Positions 1 to 12,000 of a stretch of DNA of 14,334 bases are shown piece after piece. The notes under the pieces are model-generated. The model saw only the letters and a list, made by a program, of their open reading frames with translations. It searched no databases and was not told the origin of the DNA. Source of the DNA: Solirubrobacterales bacterium (lineage in GTDB: Bacteria; Actinomycetota; Thermoleophilia; Solirubrobacterales; Solirubrobacteraceae); the NCBI GenBank assembly GCA_013695395.1, contig JACDAP010000006.1, positions 1 through 14,334 on the forward strand, in the 5' to 3' direction. Both the position numbers and the translations under genes were made by a program. The stretch's first letter is position 1. Each line of letters opens with the position of its first letter.

Positions 1-69
1 CAGCGAGACCGTGACGGTGCGTGTGGTCCCGGCGGAGCCTTCCAGGACCGCCGCGTCGCCGATGGTCAC
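1..69 (-). other. Start of another Calx-beta domain, cut by the window edge
   Basis: Residues 4756-4778. VTIGDAAVLEGSAGTTRTVT follows a Pro/Thr linker. It matches the opening of a canonical Calx-beta domain: 'V-x-I-x-D-A-x-V-x-EG' then 'V-x-V-x-L'. Only the first two strands are in the window. The protein therefore continues for at least one more domain downstream. Confidence 0.75.
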
Positions 70-3000
70 GGCCGGCAGGACCGGCGGGGTCGTCGGGGTG
101 CCGTCGCCACGGGCGGGATCGTTGGTCCGCAGGCGGAACGTGTCGAACGCGGCCGATCCCGACCGGACCATGAGGCCCGTCTCGCCGTCCGCGACGCCGG
201 CGTTGAACCCGTAGGTCGCGACGAAGAGCCCGTTGACCTCGATCGTCACCGCGGCGCCCTTGATCGTCAGGACGATGCGGTGGTCCCCGGCGGCCGGCAG
301 CGAGCGGGCGTAGGTCACGTCGACGACGTAGCCCCCGCGCTTGGTGTGGTGCCCGACGAGGACGCGCTGGCCGACGACATCGACGGCGACGAACTTGAAG
401 TCGTCGGGGCCGTAGCGGTCGAAGGCGATTCCCGCGATGCCGGTGGTCCGTACGACGGTGCTGAGCTCGACCCAGGAGTCCGCGCTCAGGCGGCCGACGT
501 TCGTGACCCGGATCAAGGAGACGCCCGCGGGCGCTACAGCGTTGAGCGCGCCACCCGACGGCGACCACGTGCCGGTCCCGGCGCCCGTGAACATCCCGAC
601 GGTGCCGTCGTCGAAGGTGGACGCCATGTCGAGGGTGACCTCGGGCGGCAGCACGGAGATCGCCACGTCGTCGAAGACGCCACGTGCGTTGTCGGAGCCG
701 ACCCCGACGAAGCCCTTGTTGAGCCCGTAGGCGATCCCGTCGATGACCCGGGGGGCGAAGGTGTAGGAGAAGGCGGTCTGGCCGTCGACGACGACGGTCA
801 CCTGGGTGCCGTTGATCGCGACGAGCATCGCGTAGAACGTGTCGGGCCTGATCCGGACGTTCGCCTGAGCGATCACGCGCCAGCCCGTCGCGTCCCGGAT
901 CCCCATCTCGATCTTGTTCGTCGCGATGTTGATGCCGGCGAACTTGAAGTCGGTCGGCGAGAAGTAGTCGAAGATGACGTACGCGTTGGACTTCCAGCCC
1001 CCCAGGGGCTTCTGGGTGAGGATCCGCGCGGAGATCTCGTAGTACACCGGCAGGTAGGCGTCCGCGTTGAAGACGGCGACGGCGTCCTGGCCGATGGAGC
1101 CGGCGGAGACGGAGAGCGCCCCGCCGCCGGCCTGCCAGACGCCACTGTCGGGCGCGAAGGCCGAGAGGGAGCCGTCGTTGAAGTCCGCCGCGCGCAGGAC
1201 GTCCCGGCGGCCGCCGGGGATGTTGCCGGGCTGCGGGTCGGTCGGTCCGCCCGTCTGCGCCTGCCACAGACCGTGGTCGCGCTGCGTGATGATGCCGAGC
1301 TCGCCGTGCGGCTCGCCGAGACGCGCGGCGGCGGTGCCGACGTCGGTCGCCCGCGTCGGGTCGGCGCCGTTGCTGCGGCCGAGCGCGTAGAGGAACTCCA
1401 TGAGGCCGGGCGGCACCTGGCGGCTCACCGTGGCGATGCCGAAGGGCGCGAACGGCACGATGTAGGAGTTGAACTCGCCGACCCAGTCGATGAGCCGGTC
1501 CCCGCCGGTGTTGCCGATCAGGATGTCGAGGCCGGCGCCACCGACGGCGCGGTCCTCGTACAGCGTGTGGGTCTCGGGCTTGTCGCCGAGCGGGTTGGTG
1601 GAGACGTCGTCGTCGGCCTGCAGGAGGTCGTTGCCCCAGCCGCCCCACAGCGTGTCGCGGCCGGTCCCGCCGACGAGCCAGTCGTTCTCCAGGCCGCCGA
1701 AGATGAGGTCCGCCCCGTCGTTGCAGGCCTTGCCGTAAACGCTGTCGACCAGGCACGGCCCCTCGTCGATCCGGTTGGTCAGGAAGAACGTGAAGGTGCC
1801 CGTGATCGCGCCGCTCTTCCACTTCTCACCGGTGGCCAGCAGGCGGACCTCGCGGCGCGGGTCGTATTCGTCGTAGAGCGCGAACTCGCCGTTGCGGCCG
1901 AGGCGATCCTGGTGCCAGGAGTCGGCGTCGTCGCCGAAGGCCAGGACATCGCCCGGGTTGTAGGGCCGCCCGAAGTCGCTGCGCAGGATGCCGGTCGGCG
2001 TCCCCTGAGCGTTCAGGACCTGGAAGTAGCCGTCGTCAGCGCGCGCCTCCGCGCCGGAGATGGCGTCGTCGCCCGCGCCGCCGTGGAGGGCGTCGTTGCC
2101 GAGGCCGCCGAAGATGATGTCGTCCGCCCAGTGGGTCGTGTCGAGCGGGTCATCGCCCGTCGGCGAGGACCGGTCCGTGAGGTTGAACGGCGTGAGGTCG
2201 ACGGTCTTCTTGAGCTCGTTGCGGAGGTTGATCGTGGCGGTCTGGATCTGGCCGGGGGTGGCGATGAACTTGTTGAGCTCGGCGACCGGGATGGCCGTCA
2301 CGCCGTAGAGCTGCTCGTCCCACGTGGCCGCGGTCCCGGTCGTCAGGGGCTGGTTGACGCCGTTGCGGCTCGTGAAGATCCGGCCGTCGTCGCCGAGGAT
2401 CCCGTCGTCGCCGGTGCCACCGGAGAGCCAGTCGTTCCCCCAGCCGCCGATGAGGTCGTCGTCCTCGGCGTCGCCGTAGACGATGTCGTCGCCGCCGCCC
2501 GCGTACACGGTGTCGTCGCCGGACTCGCCGTGGATCTCATCGCGGCCGGTGACGTTCGCCCCGCACGTCGCCATCCCGGTGACGAACGCCGCCAGGCCGA
2601 AGCACTCGGGCCGGTAGTCCGGGCCGCCCGGCTGGTAGTCGAGCAGCTCGACGCCGCGGACGACGATCCAGAGGTCGGCGGCGTAGCCCTGGAAGAGCGG
2701 ATCGTTCGCGACGACCTTGTCGTAGGAGAAGCGCAGGAAGCTCACGCCGGAAGGCGCGGTCCCGTTCGTCCCGACGAGCCGGAAGATGTTCCCGTTGTCG
2801 CCGACGATCGTGTCCGCGTCCCGTGCGTGGCGGCGGTCGAAGAAGGCGTCGGCCGCGGTCGTCGCGTTGTTTCGGCCGATGCGCAGCCCCGAGCCGCCGA
2901 AGAGGATGTCGTCGCCGTCGGGGCGCTGGCCGGCCGTGGTCAGCGTGTAGAGCGAGGAGGACCCGCCGATGATGTCGTCCTGGCCGAGGCCGCCGAAGAC

Positions 3001-6000
3001 GGTGTCCGCGCCGCCGCCGCCCTCGATGTAGTCGTCGCCGTCGTCCGCGGTCTCGAAGGACGCGTTGAGCGCCAGGTCGAGAACGACCCCGTCGACGACG
3101 GTCCGCACCGCGAAGACCGGCGCGTCGGCGAGCTTGCCCTCGACCGCACCGTCGCCCTGGATGACGTCGTCGCCCTGCTGCCCGAAGATCACGTCGCTGC
3201 CGGTGCCGCCGGCGATGTAGTCGCCGCCGTAGGACGCCGGGTTGATCGTGACGCCGTGGAAGAGGTCGCGGATGATGTAGAGCGCCCAGACCGGGACGGT
3301 GTCCCAGTCGCGGTAGTTCTGAGCCACGCGCTGGATCAGCAGCGTGCCGTTGAGCTCGGAGTCGTTGCCGGCGCCGGGCTGGTCGGAGCGCGTGTAGATG
3401 AGCGTGCCGAGCAGCGCCTGGAAGCGCGGATCGGTGATGTCGCTCACGCGGCGCTCGAGCTTGACCTGGTCGCCGAAGATCAGGTCGTCGCCCTGGTCCC
3501 CGTCGATGGTGTCGGCGCCGGTGCCGCCGATGAGCACGTCCTCGCCCGTGCCGCCCTGGATCGTGTCGTCCGCACCGATGCCGTCCGTCGAGCCCGCGAG
3601 GTGATCCGTGGTCTCCACGAAGGAGATCCGGCTGCCGAGACCTGCGCCCAGCGAGGCGAAGTCGATCCTCCCGTGATCGCCGAGCACGAGGTCGGCGCCG
3701 GCGTTGCCGGAGATCTCGTCGCCGCCGTTGCCGCCGAGGATGACGTCCGCACCGTCGTCGCCGTAGAGCACGTCCCCCACGCCCTGGAGCGGGTCGCTCG
3801 TGACGATCTGGAGGATGTCGAGCGGGTTGCCGTCGTCGAAGCGCCAGGTCAGCGTCCCGTGGTCACCGAGGATCCAGTCGTCGCCAGCGTTCCCGTGGAT
3901 CGTGTCCTTGCCGTTGCCGCCGAGGAGGATGTCGTCGCCGTCGTCGCCGTTGATCGCGTCGTCGGCGCCGAAGGCCTCGTCGATTGTGTCGACGAGGTCG
4001 ACGTCGAGGCGCTTGGTGGCGCGCAGCGTCGCGTCGGCCTCGTCGGTGAGCAGCCACAGGATGCGGCCGTGGTCGCCGAAGACGATGTCGGCCCCCGTGC
4101 CGCCGTCGATGCGGTCGGAGCCGTTGCCGCCGAAGATCCGGTCGTCACCGTCGTTGCCGGAGATGACGTCGTCGGCGCCGTTGGCCGGCACCACGGTCTG
4201 CGCGGCCTCGATGCGCCCGGTCGTCTCGATCGCCTGCGGACGGGGGTCAGCTACGGGAATCAGCGCGCGGTCGCCGGGCACCGTCGTGATGCGCGCGCCC
4301 TCGACGTCCTGGGTGACCTGGCCGTGGTCGCCGAAGATGATGTCGGCGACGTCGCGGGGGTCTGACGTCGCCGCGCTGCCGGGGCCCTCGCCCAGGATGG
4401 TGTCGCGGCCCGCGACGAGCTGGTCCGTGATCCGGGCGTTGTGCGGGTCCGCGATCGTCGGGTCGCCGAGGGCTGCGGCCAGCGGCACGGTCACGACGCT
4501 CACCACCCGGGTGATGACGTCGACGTTGATGCCGGAGTCGCCGTAGATGATGTCGGCGCCGCGCTGGCCCTCGATGCGGTCGTTGCCCGAGCCGCCCGCG
4601 AGGACGTCCCCGGCCTGCGAGCCGTAGATCGTGTCGTCCCCCGGCCCGCCGTAGATCGTCAGGCCGATGGTCGGCAGGGCGCCGCCCGCCACCGTGACGA
4701 ACAGCCCGCGGGCGTCGACGATGTCGTTGCCGAAGAAGTCGAACCAGCCGGCCTGGGAGAAGATGAAGTTCGCGGAGCCGTTGCCGATGTCGGTCCCCCA
4801 CGGCTTGGCGCCGAAGAGAGCCAGCGACATCCGGTCGGGATCGCCGAGGTACCAGGTGCCGTCCTGGGAGGTGTCCGCAAAGATGACCAGCGGTGAGGCG
4901 GGGCCGGCGCCGCCGGTGATCACGATGTGGTCGCCGCCCACGCGGGTGCCCAGGTAGCCGGCGGCGTCGAGGGCGCGGACCGTCTTGTCGGTGTAGGTCG
5001 CGCTCCCCGCGGGCGCCCCCGTCAGCACGAGCGTGCTCCCGGCACCGAGCCCGAGGGCGTCGGCGAAGCCGGTGATCGTCCCGATCACGACGCCGTCCGC
5101 CTCGATGACCTGTCCGACGAGGAAGCCGGCGTTGGCCCACGACCGGCCGTCGTCGCGGGTCAGCTGGTCGCCGTTGCGGACGAAGTTCCCGGTGACCGAC
5201 AAAAGCCGGTTGCCGCCGCCGTGGATCACGGTCAGGCCGCCGTGGACCGCGACCACCCCGGTCGAGAGGTCGGGGCCGGGGACCATGGTCGAGGAGACCG
5301 TCACGTGGTCGTTGCCCGACCCGAGCAGCAGGTTGAGGACCTCGATCGTCGTGCGTCCGCCGTCCGTGACGATCTGGCCGTGCGAGTCCAGCGTGATCGA
5401 GCCGTAGGAGATGCCGCCGAGGAAACTGGTGGGCTCCCCGAAGGCCGTCCCCCCCGAGAAGGTGAGATCCGGGCCCATGTTGAAGCCCCGGATCCCGGTC
5501 GCGGTGACCTCGCCGGTCAGGTGCTCGACGCTCGAGTCGGCGTACACGTTGAGCACGTCGATCTGCGTGGCCTCGCTCGGCTGGGGCGCGATGGCGAAGA
5601 GCGGCGCGTTGCGCTCGCCGGGCAGCAGGACCGCATCGCGCAGGCTGCGGTTGACGCCGCTGGTGCCGCCCTCGACGCCCAGCGGGCCCAGCACGCCGCC
5701 CAGCAGGTGCGCCCGCTTGCCGAACGACTTGACGTCCTCGCGGCCCGGCGCCAGATCGAAGTAGGCGTCGGCGACCAGGCCCACCGTCACGGGGAGGTAC
5801 CAGTCGGCGGCCGTGAAGGTCACCACGGGTGCCCACTGGGTCAGGGTCACCGCGGTGACCGCGCCGGGGGTGAGCGCCGGCAGCGCCTGGGCCGTGACCC
5901 GCAGGAGATCGAGCTGGCCCGGGGTCGAGCCGCTGATGGCCTCGACCTTCAGCAGCGTGTCGGACCCGGCGAGCTTGAAGAGCTTGCCCTCGAGGAGTCC

Positions 6001-9000
6001 GAAGTCCAGCCAGCTCGCCGGCCGACCCGCCAGGCCGCCGGACACCATGCGCAGCGTCTGCGTGGCGGCGTCCCACACCACGGACCCGCTGAACAGCCCG
6101 TGGCCGGCCGTCCCGATCGCCTTGTAGACGACCCGGGAGCTGGCGACGGCGTCCGTCTGGCCGTCGGTGATGATCGCGATCTCGACGTCCGCCGTGGGGC
6201 GCGAGGTCAGCCGCAGCGTGTAGTCGTCGCCCGCGCCCGGGAGCCCCGGCGTGCCCAGGTTCACGAGGGTCCGGCCGTCGCTGGGCGTGACCAGGACGCC
6301 GGCCGAGTCGTTGTCGAGGACGGTGACGTCGAGCCGCGCGGAGCCGGCTCCGACGTAGGCGGTGTCCGTCGTGGCGCCCCCGGCGACGATCGTGTGGGTG
6401 ATCCCCACGCCACGGGGGTCCTGCGGGTCGAAGTCGTCCAGGACGCTCAGGTCGATGCGGATCGGGCCCTGGCTGCCCACGGTGAAGGTGACCCGGTAGA
6501 CCCCCGCGGTGCTCGCCGTCGGGGCGACCACGGTCGAGAAGCGGGCGGTGTCCGTGCTGCTCAGGCGCAGGCGCGGGTCGCTCGGCCGCAGCTCGACCAC
6601 GACCGTGCCCGTGGTCGTGACGGCGAGCGAGAGCAGATAGGCGTCGGTGATGCCGAAGGGCGCCGCGCCCTCCAGGACGACCGTCCGGGTGTCCGGGGCG
6701 CCCGTGGACGGATCGATCGGCGTGACGACGAGCGCCGGTAGGTCGTCGTCGTGCACGGCGACCTCGACGTTGCGGACGTCGGCGTCGTCGAAGGCGACGT
6801 CCGTGGACAGCACGGAGTGCGAGATGACGACGACGCGGTCGCCCTCGGGCACGGTGTCCTGCGGCGCCTTGACGTAGACGGTCTTGGTCGTCTCCCCCGG
6901 CGCGAAGGCGAGCACCACGGCGCGCTGTGGCACCCGGAAGGGCTGCGGGGTCAGCCGCTCGATGTAGTCGGTGTAGGTGCGCTCGAACACCGCGGGATCC
7001 GTCGCGAGCCAGATCGTGTCCGCACCGGCGTCGGCCTCCTCCTGCGAGGAGCGGGCGGCGGACACCGTGACGTAGACCCACTGCGCCGAGGCCCGCTGGA
7101 GGGTCACCGCGTAGGAGTCCCAGGTGCCGCCCTCGTCCACGGCGGTCCGCCCGCCGGACTCGGTGATGATCACGATCCCCTGGGACGGGCGGGCGACGCT
7201 GAGCTCGACCCCGTCGACGACGAGTCCGTCGTAGGCGATGTCGCCGGAGCGCACGAGGTGGTTGACGGCGCCGCTGGTGCCCTCCACGTCGCGGGACACC
7301 ACGTCGCCGACGACATCGCCGCCGACGTTGACGAGATCGGAGCCGAGGCCCCCGATGATCCGTGTTGCCATGCCGGCGGGCGTGCTGAGCACGTCGAAGA
7401 GGTCGTCCCCCTCGAGGCCGTCGACCTCGAGGACCTCGATGTTGCGGAAGCTCACGGCGAGGCCGGCGCCGTAGATGGCCAGCGACGTGATGACGATGTG
7501 GTCGGCGAACTCCGTGCCGAGCACCACGAGCTTGTCGAAGCCGTTGCCGCCGTCGACCGAGACGGGCGCGTTGATGTTGTACTGCACCTGGTTGGTCCCG
7601 CCGCCCGTGCGGACCTCGGTCTCGGCCGCGGTGGAAAACCCTGCCGTCAGCGCCGGCATCGCGATGCGCGCCGCGTAGTCCCGCCACACGATCCCGTCGA
7701 AGCAGGTGCCGTCGGGGTCGGCGCTGCCGTCCGCCCCCGCGCAGGTCTTGGCCAGGGCGAAGGCGCGGATGACGAACTGGTCGTTGTCGTCGTCGCCCTC
7801 CAGGCGCAGCACGGCCTGGTTGCCGTACACGACGAACGTGTCGTCACCCGTGCCGCCCTTGGCGGTCAACGGGGAGGTGACGCCCGGGCTCAGCCAGCCG
7901 CGTGTCGTGGCGATCGTCGTGAAGCGGTCCGCGGGCGTGTCGATGGCGCCGGCGTTGCGCTTGGTGCCGTAGAGCTGGCCGATCTGGAAGGTGTCGGAGC
8001 CCGCGCCGCCGTCGAGGGTCGTGATCGTCGCGTTGTCGTCGGTGAAGAAGAAATCGTTGCCGCCGAGGCCCATGACCTCGAGCCGCCCGTTGATCGCCGA
8101 GTCGTAGCTGATGCGCTCCGTGGCGGTCGCGGTGCCGGCCTGCGCCTGGGCGAGGGTTCCGTGTAGGAGCGCCACGAAGGCGGGGCGCTTCACGAAGGGC
8201 TCCCCCGCGATCGCGATCAGCGACCGGAGCAGGAAGATGTCGTCGGGTGCGTAGGGCAGGTCGGAGTTCGGCGGCGTCCCGTTCAGCGTGCTGTCGAAGC
8301 CCTCGACCCGCAGCAGGTCGACGCCGTTGTCCGGGGCGCCGGAGTCGAGGACGTTGATGACGTAGTTGCGGTCGGCGTTGACCGTCCCGTTCGTCTTGAC
8401 GATGTAGGTGTCCGAATCACCCTGGCCGTCGAGGGTGAGCGTCCCCACGGGCATCGTCTGCAGGCGATCGACCAGGAAGGTGTCCTCGCCGTCCCCGGCC
8501 GCGGAGAGCCCCGTCACGACCGACGGCTTGGTGCTCGAGCCGTAGACCCGCGTGAAGCCGCCGAGGAACGTGCGGTCGAGGGTGATGTGGTCGGCGTCGC
8601 CGTTGCCGTAGATGCGCGTCGTGCGCCCGGTGCCGGGGGTCAGGCTGCCCTTGATGGTCGTGTCCGCGCCCCAGCCCGCGTCGAGGTTCACGTCGTCGAG
8701 GTAGATGTCGATGTCCAGGCCGGCGGTGATCGTCGTCCGGGCGGTGTCGACGAGGTCGTCGCCGATGCGCAGCTCGACCCGGCCCGCGGTCGCCGTGATC
8801 CGCCCCGCGGCGACGGTGGTCTCCCCCGTCTCGGCGTAGCGCACCTTGCCGCTGTCGAGCAGCACGAGGTCCTCGTCGAGGTCGGCGGTCTCGCGGACGG
8901 TGAGGCGGATGTCGCGGCCGGCGACCGCCTCGACGAGCCAGAGCGGTCCGTCCATTTCGGTGACGTAGATGTCCTGGCCCGCGCTCAGGCCGACGTCGGC

Positions 9001-12000
9001 GTCCGCCGCCGGCGACGAGAAGCGCGAGTCGATCTCGAGGTCGTTGCCGGGCGCGCCGATGGATCCGCTGCCGCCGGCGCGGAGATCGATCGCGTCGCCG
9101 ATGACGGCGGCCGCGGTGTCGTCGTCGGCGTCGATGATCGAGCCGGCGAGCGTCGCGAGCGCGACGTCGGCGGTCGTCTGGACCAGCTCGATCGGCATGT
9201 CGCCCGCCGTGTCGGTCAGGAAGATGCCGTCGGTCGTCGCGGCCGCGGTGTCGATGGCCCGGAGCTTGCCGGCCTCGCCGTTGGCGACGTGGTCGACGTC
9301 GATCTCGAGGAAGTTCAGGCGCTCGCCGATCCCGCCCGGGCCGCCCGCGAGCCCCGCGGTCATCGTGATGTTCTCGCCGAGGACGTCGGCGGCGGCGTCG
9401 GCGAGCGCGTCGACGATGCGCTCCGGCGAGCGCAGGACGACGTCGTCGCGGGTTGACTGGATGCGCCCGACGCGCAGGTCGCCGGTGACCTCTCGGACGG
9501 TGACCAGGCCGTTCGTCGTGACGTCGATGTAGCCCGTGTTCGTGATCTCGGTCAGGGCGTCGACCTCGACGCGCGGGCTGTCGTCGGCGGCGTTGGAGGC
9601 CGTGATGACGATGTTGCCGCCGGCGATGACGCCCGGGAGCGTGAGCAGACCCGCGGCGTCGTAGCCCTTGAGCGTGTACTTCGTCGCGACGGTCGAGGTT
9701 CCGGTGCCGTAGACCGCGCCGCTGAGCTTGTTCGCGGTGCCCCCGCCGCGGAAGCTCGTGTAGTAGGTCCCCGAGGCCGCGACCGGGTACTTGACGAGAA
9801 TCCCCTGGGAGTCCGCCTCGCCGTTCTGGTGGAGCGCCGGGCGGATGACGAGGTCGATGGTCCCCGACACGCTGACGATGTGGTCGAGGACCACCTCGTG
9901 CTGGGCGACGAGCGCGCCCGCCTGGCGCAGGACGCCGCGGACGTCGAGCCCGATCTTGCCCTGGGCCTCGACGTGGAACCGGGTGACCGGCGTGAGGCTG
10001 TGGAGCGCGGTCGCGCTCGAGCTGCCCTGGTCGATGTCGACGATGGTCGACAGGTCGGCCGAGGTCGCGAGCTTGATGCGCAGCGTGTTCGGGATCACGA
10101 CGACCCAGTACGAGGTCCCCGGGGTGAGGCCGGTGATCGGGCTGACGCCGGACCCGACGCCGTAGACGACCTGCATCCCGGTGAAGAACGCGTGCCGGCC
10201 GATCGAGATGGAGTCGTCCGAGCCGGCGACGCGGCCCTTCACGAACGACGTCGCGGTCGGGTAGCCGGCGGCCTGGACGAGGTCGACGTTGACGCGCGGG
10301 CCCGTCGGCGCGACCGCAGCCGCAGGAGTCTGGATGTTGAGGATGTTCGTGACGATGAGCGACGAGCGTGCCTGCGTCGTCCCGTCGGTGGTTCCACGCG
10401 GGTTCGACGCGAGCACGCTGCCGCCCGTGTTGCGGATGTCGGTCGTGCCGATCGGGTTCGTGATCGTGCCGTTGAGCGTGAGGCTGTTCGTCCCCTCGTT
10501 GAGGATCCGGACGAGCGTGGGTGCGACAGCGCGCTCGATCGCGAAGGTCAGCGTCACGGAGACCGCGACCGAGGCGTTGCCCTGCAGGTCGACGACCGGC
10601 TTGGACGCCTTGACCACGTCGATGTCGTTCACGACGACCGGCGCGTTGTAGCGGTTCGTGATGAGGACCTGCTGCAGCGTGTCGAGGAACGTCCAGGTGG
10701 CGCCCGCGCCGGAGATGACGAGCGCCCGGAAGAGGACGTCGCCGGGGCCGTTGTTCTCGATGTCGCTGAGGACGAGCGAGGCATCGCCGGCGACCGTCCC
10801 ACCCTGGCCCTTGCCGTTGACCGTGACCTCGACGGCCTTGGAGATCCTGCCGTCGGCCTCGATGACGATCTCGGGCGAGCGGCCCGAGAGGATCGTCACA
10901 TGGGCGTTGTGCGCCAGCGTCCGACTCGTCACGAGGTTGCTGCCGTGCTCGTCGGATCCGCCGGCGGCGAGCGCCCGGCGGCTGACGATGGCGTCCTGAT
11001 CGACGACGAGCGTCCCGTTGGAGACGTCGACGAGGTAGGCCAGCCGCGAGTAGCCGCCGGTCGTGGCGATCGCACCGGGCCCGGCGGTGATGCGGGCGTT
11101 GGTCGCCGCCGTGAAGCCCGAGGAGAGGTCGGTCGTGTTGTGCGAGTCGGCGTCGACGTAGCCGAAGAGGCCGGTGGCGCGGGCGAACGAGCGTGCGTAG
11201 GTGTTGACGTGGTCGTACCGGGCCAGGACGGTAACGCCCTCCCAGCCGGTCACCTGGGCACCCCCGGCGACGGACACGCTCGTGTCGAGATCGGCCTCGC
11301 CGAAGGCGTCGTCCAGGCCCTCGCCGTAGAAGCCCGCGCCGTAGGACTCGCTACGCGAATCGATGCGCAGGCCGTCGACACGCGTGCCGCCGGTGCACGG
11401 GGACGTCGTACTCGTGAGCGTCTTGGACACGCAGAGATCCGAGACGCGGGCGCCGAGGTTGACGCGGTTGGCGACGAGTGACGCGTTGGCGCCGATCTCG
11501 ACGAGCGTGTCGGCGCCGCCGTCCTTGCCGACCCAGCCGCGGGCGCGTGAGCGGCCGTCGGCGCCGAAGCCCGCGCCGCTCGCGTACGCCCGGACGACGA
11601 CCTTGGCGGCCGAGTGCGCGAGGACGTCGATCGTCCCGCCGGCCAGGACGTCGGCGTTCGCCCCGACGTAGGCGCGGTTGTCGAAGTCGACGCGGACATC
11701 GATGTCCTCGGCGTTGGCGACGCCGATGCCGCCCTTGGCCGTCGCCCGGCCGTCGGCCGACGCCTCGTGTGCGGCGAGCGCGAGCACGGCGACGTCGCCG
11801 GCCGCGCTCACGCGGCCGTTCGCGTCGATGTAGGCCTTGTTGACGACGTCCACGCGCACGTCGGAGTCGACGACACCGACGCCGACGAGACCGCCGGAGT
11901 TGTTCTTGACGGACGCGGTGACGTTCACCGAGCTGAGGCTCGTGATCCTCACGTCGCCGTCCGAGGCGACCACGCCGCCGACGTAGGCCTTGATGTCGCC

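Noticed and set aside
996..1010. A 6-bp-stem inverted repeat (AGCCCC-CCA-GGGGCT) that could be a terminator hairpin
   Set aside because: It lies inside the first LamG-like domain, has no T tract on either strand, and simply encodes part of KPLGGW.
2341..4160. Short recurring DNA words (gtcgtcgcc, gccgccgag and similar) that could suggest a CRISPR array or satellite
   Set aside because: They are reverse-complement codons for GDD, LGG and related RTX turns, in frame and with variable spacing. There is no constant repeat with unique spacers.
280..4365. A long plus-strand open frame of 1361 codons opposite the RTX, post-array and LamG-like region
   Set aside because: It is codon-on-codon antisense to the real gene. 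Stops in it need TTA, CTA or TCA codons in the real frame, which are nearly absent in this GC-ending gene. Its product is a low-complexity V/A/D/E/G/R string with no domain. The same explains plus-strand frames ending at 4896, 6741, 8166, 9456, 11481 and 12411, each stopping opposite a TCA or CTA codon of the real gene.
4651..7179. Possible gene boundary or fusion junction where domain style changes from Calx-beta to the pre-RTX block
   Set aside because: The frame is continuous with no stop and no coding gap. The same domain order is what I recall for intact giants of this type.
4247..7687. A minus-strand open frame of 1146 codons
   Set aside because: It is shifted out of register with the frame that encodes the Calx-beta and RTX motifs. 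Its translation is mostly Arg, Gly, Ala, Pro and His, typical of an off-frame read of GC-rich DNA.
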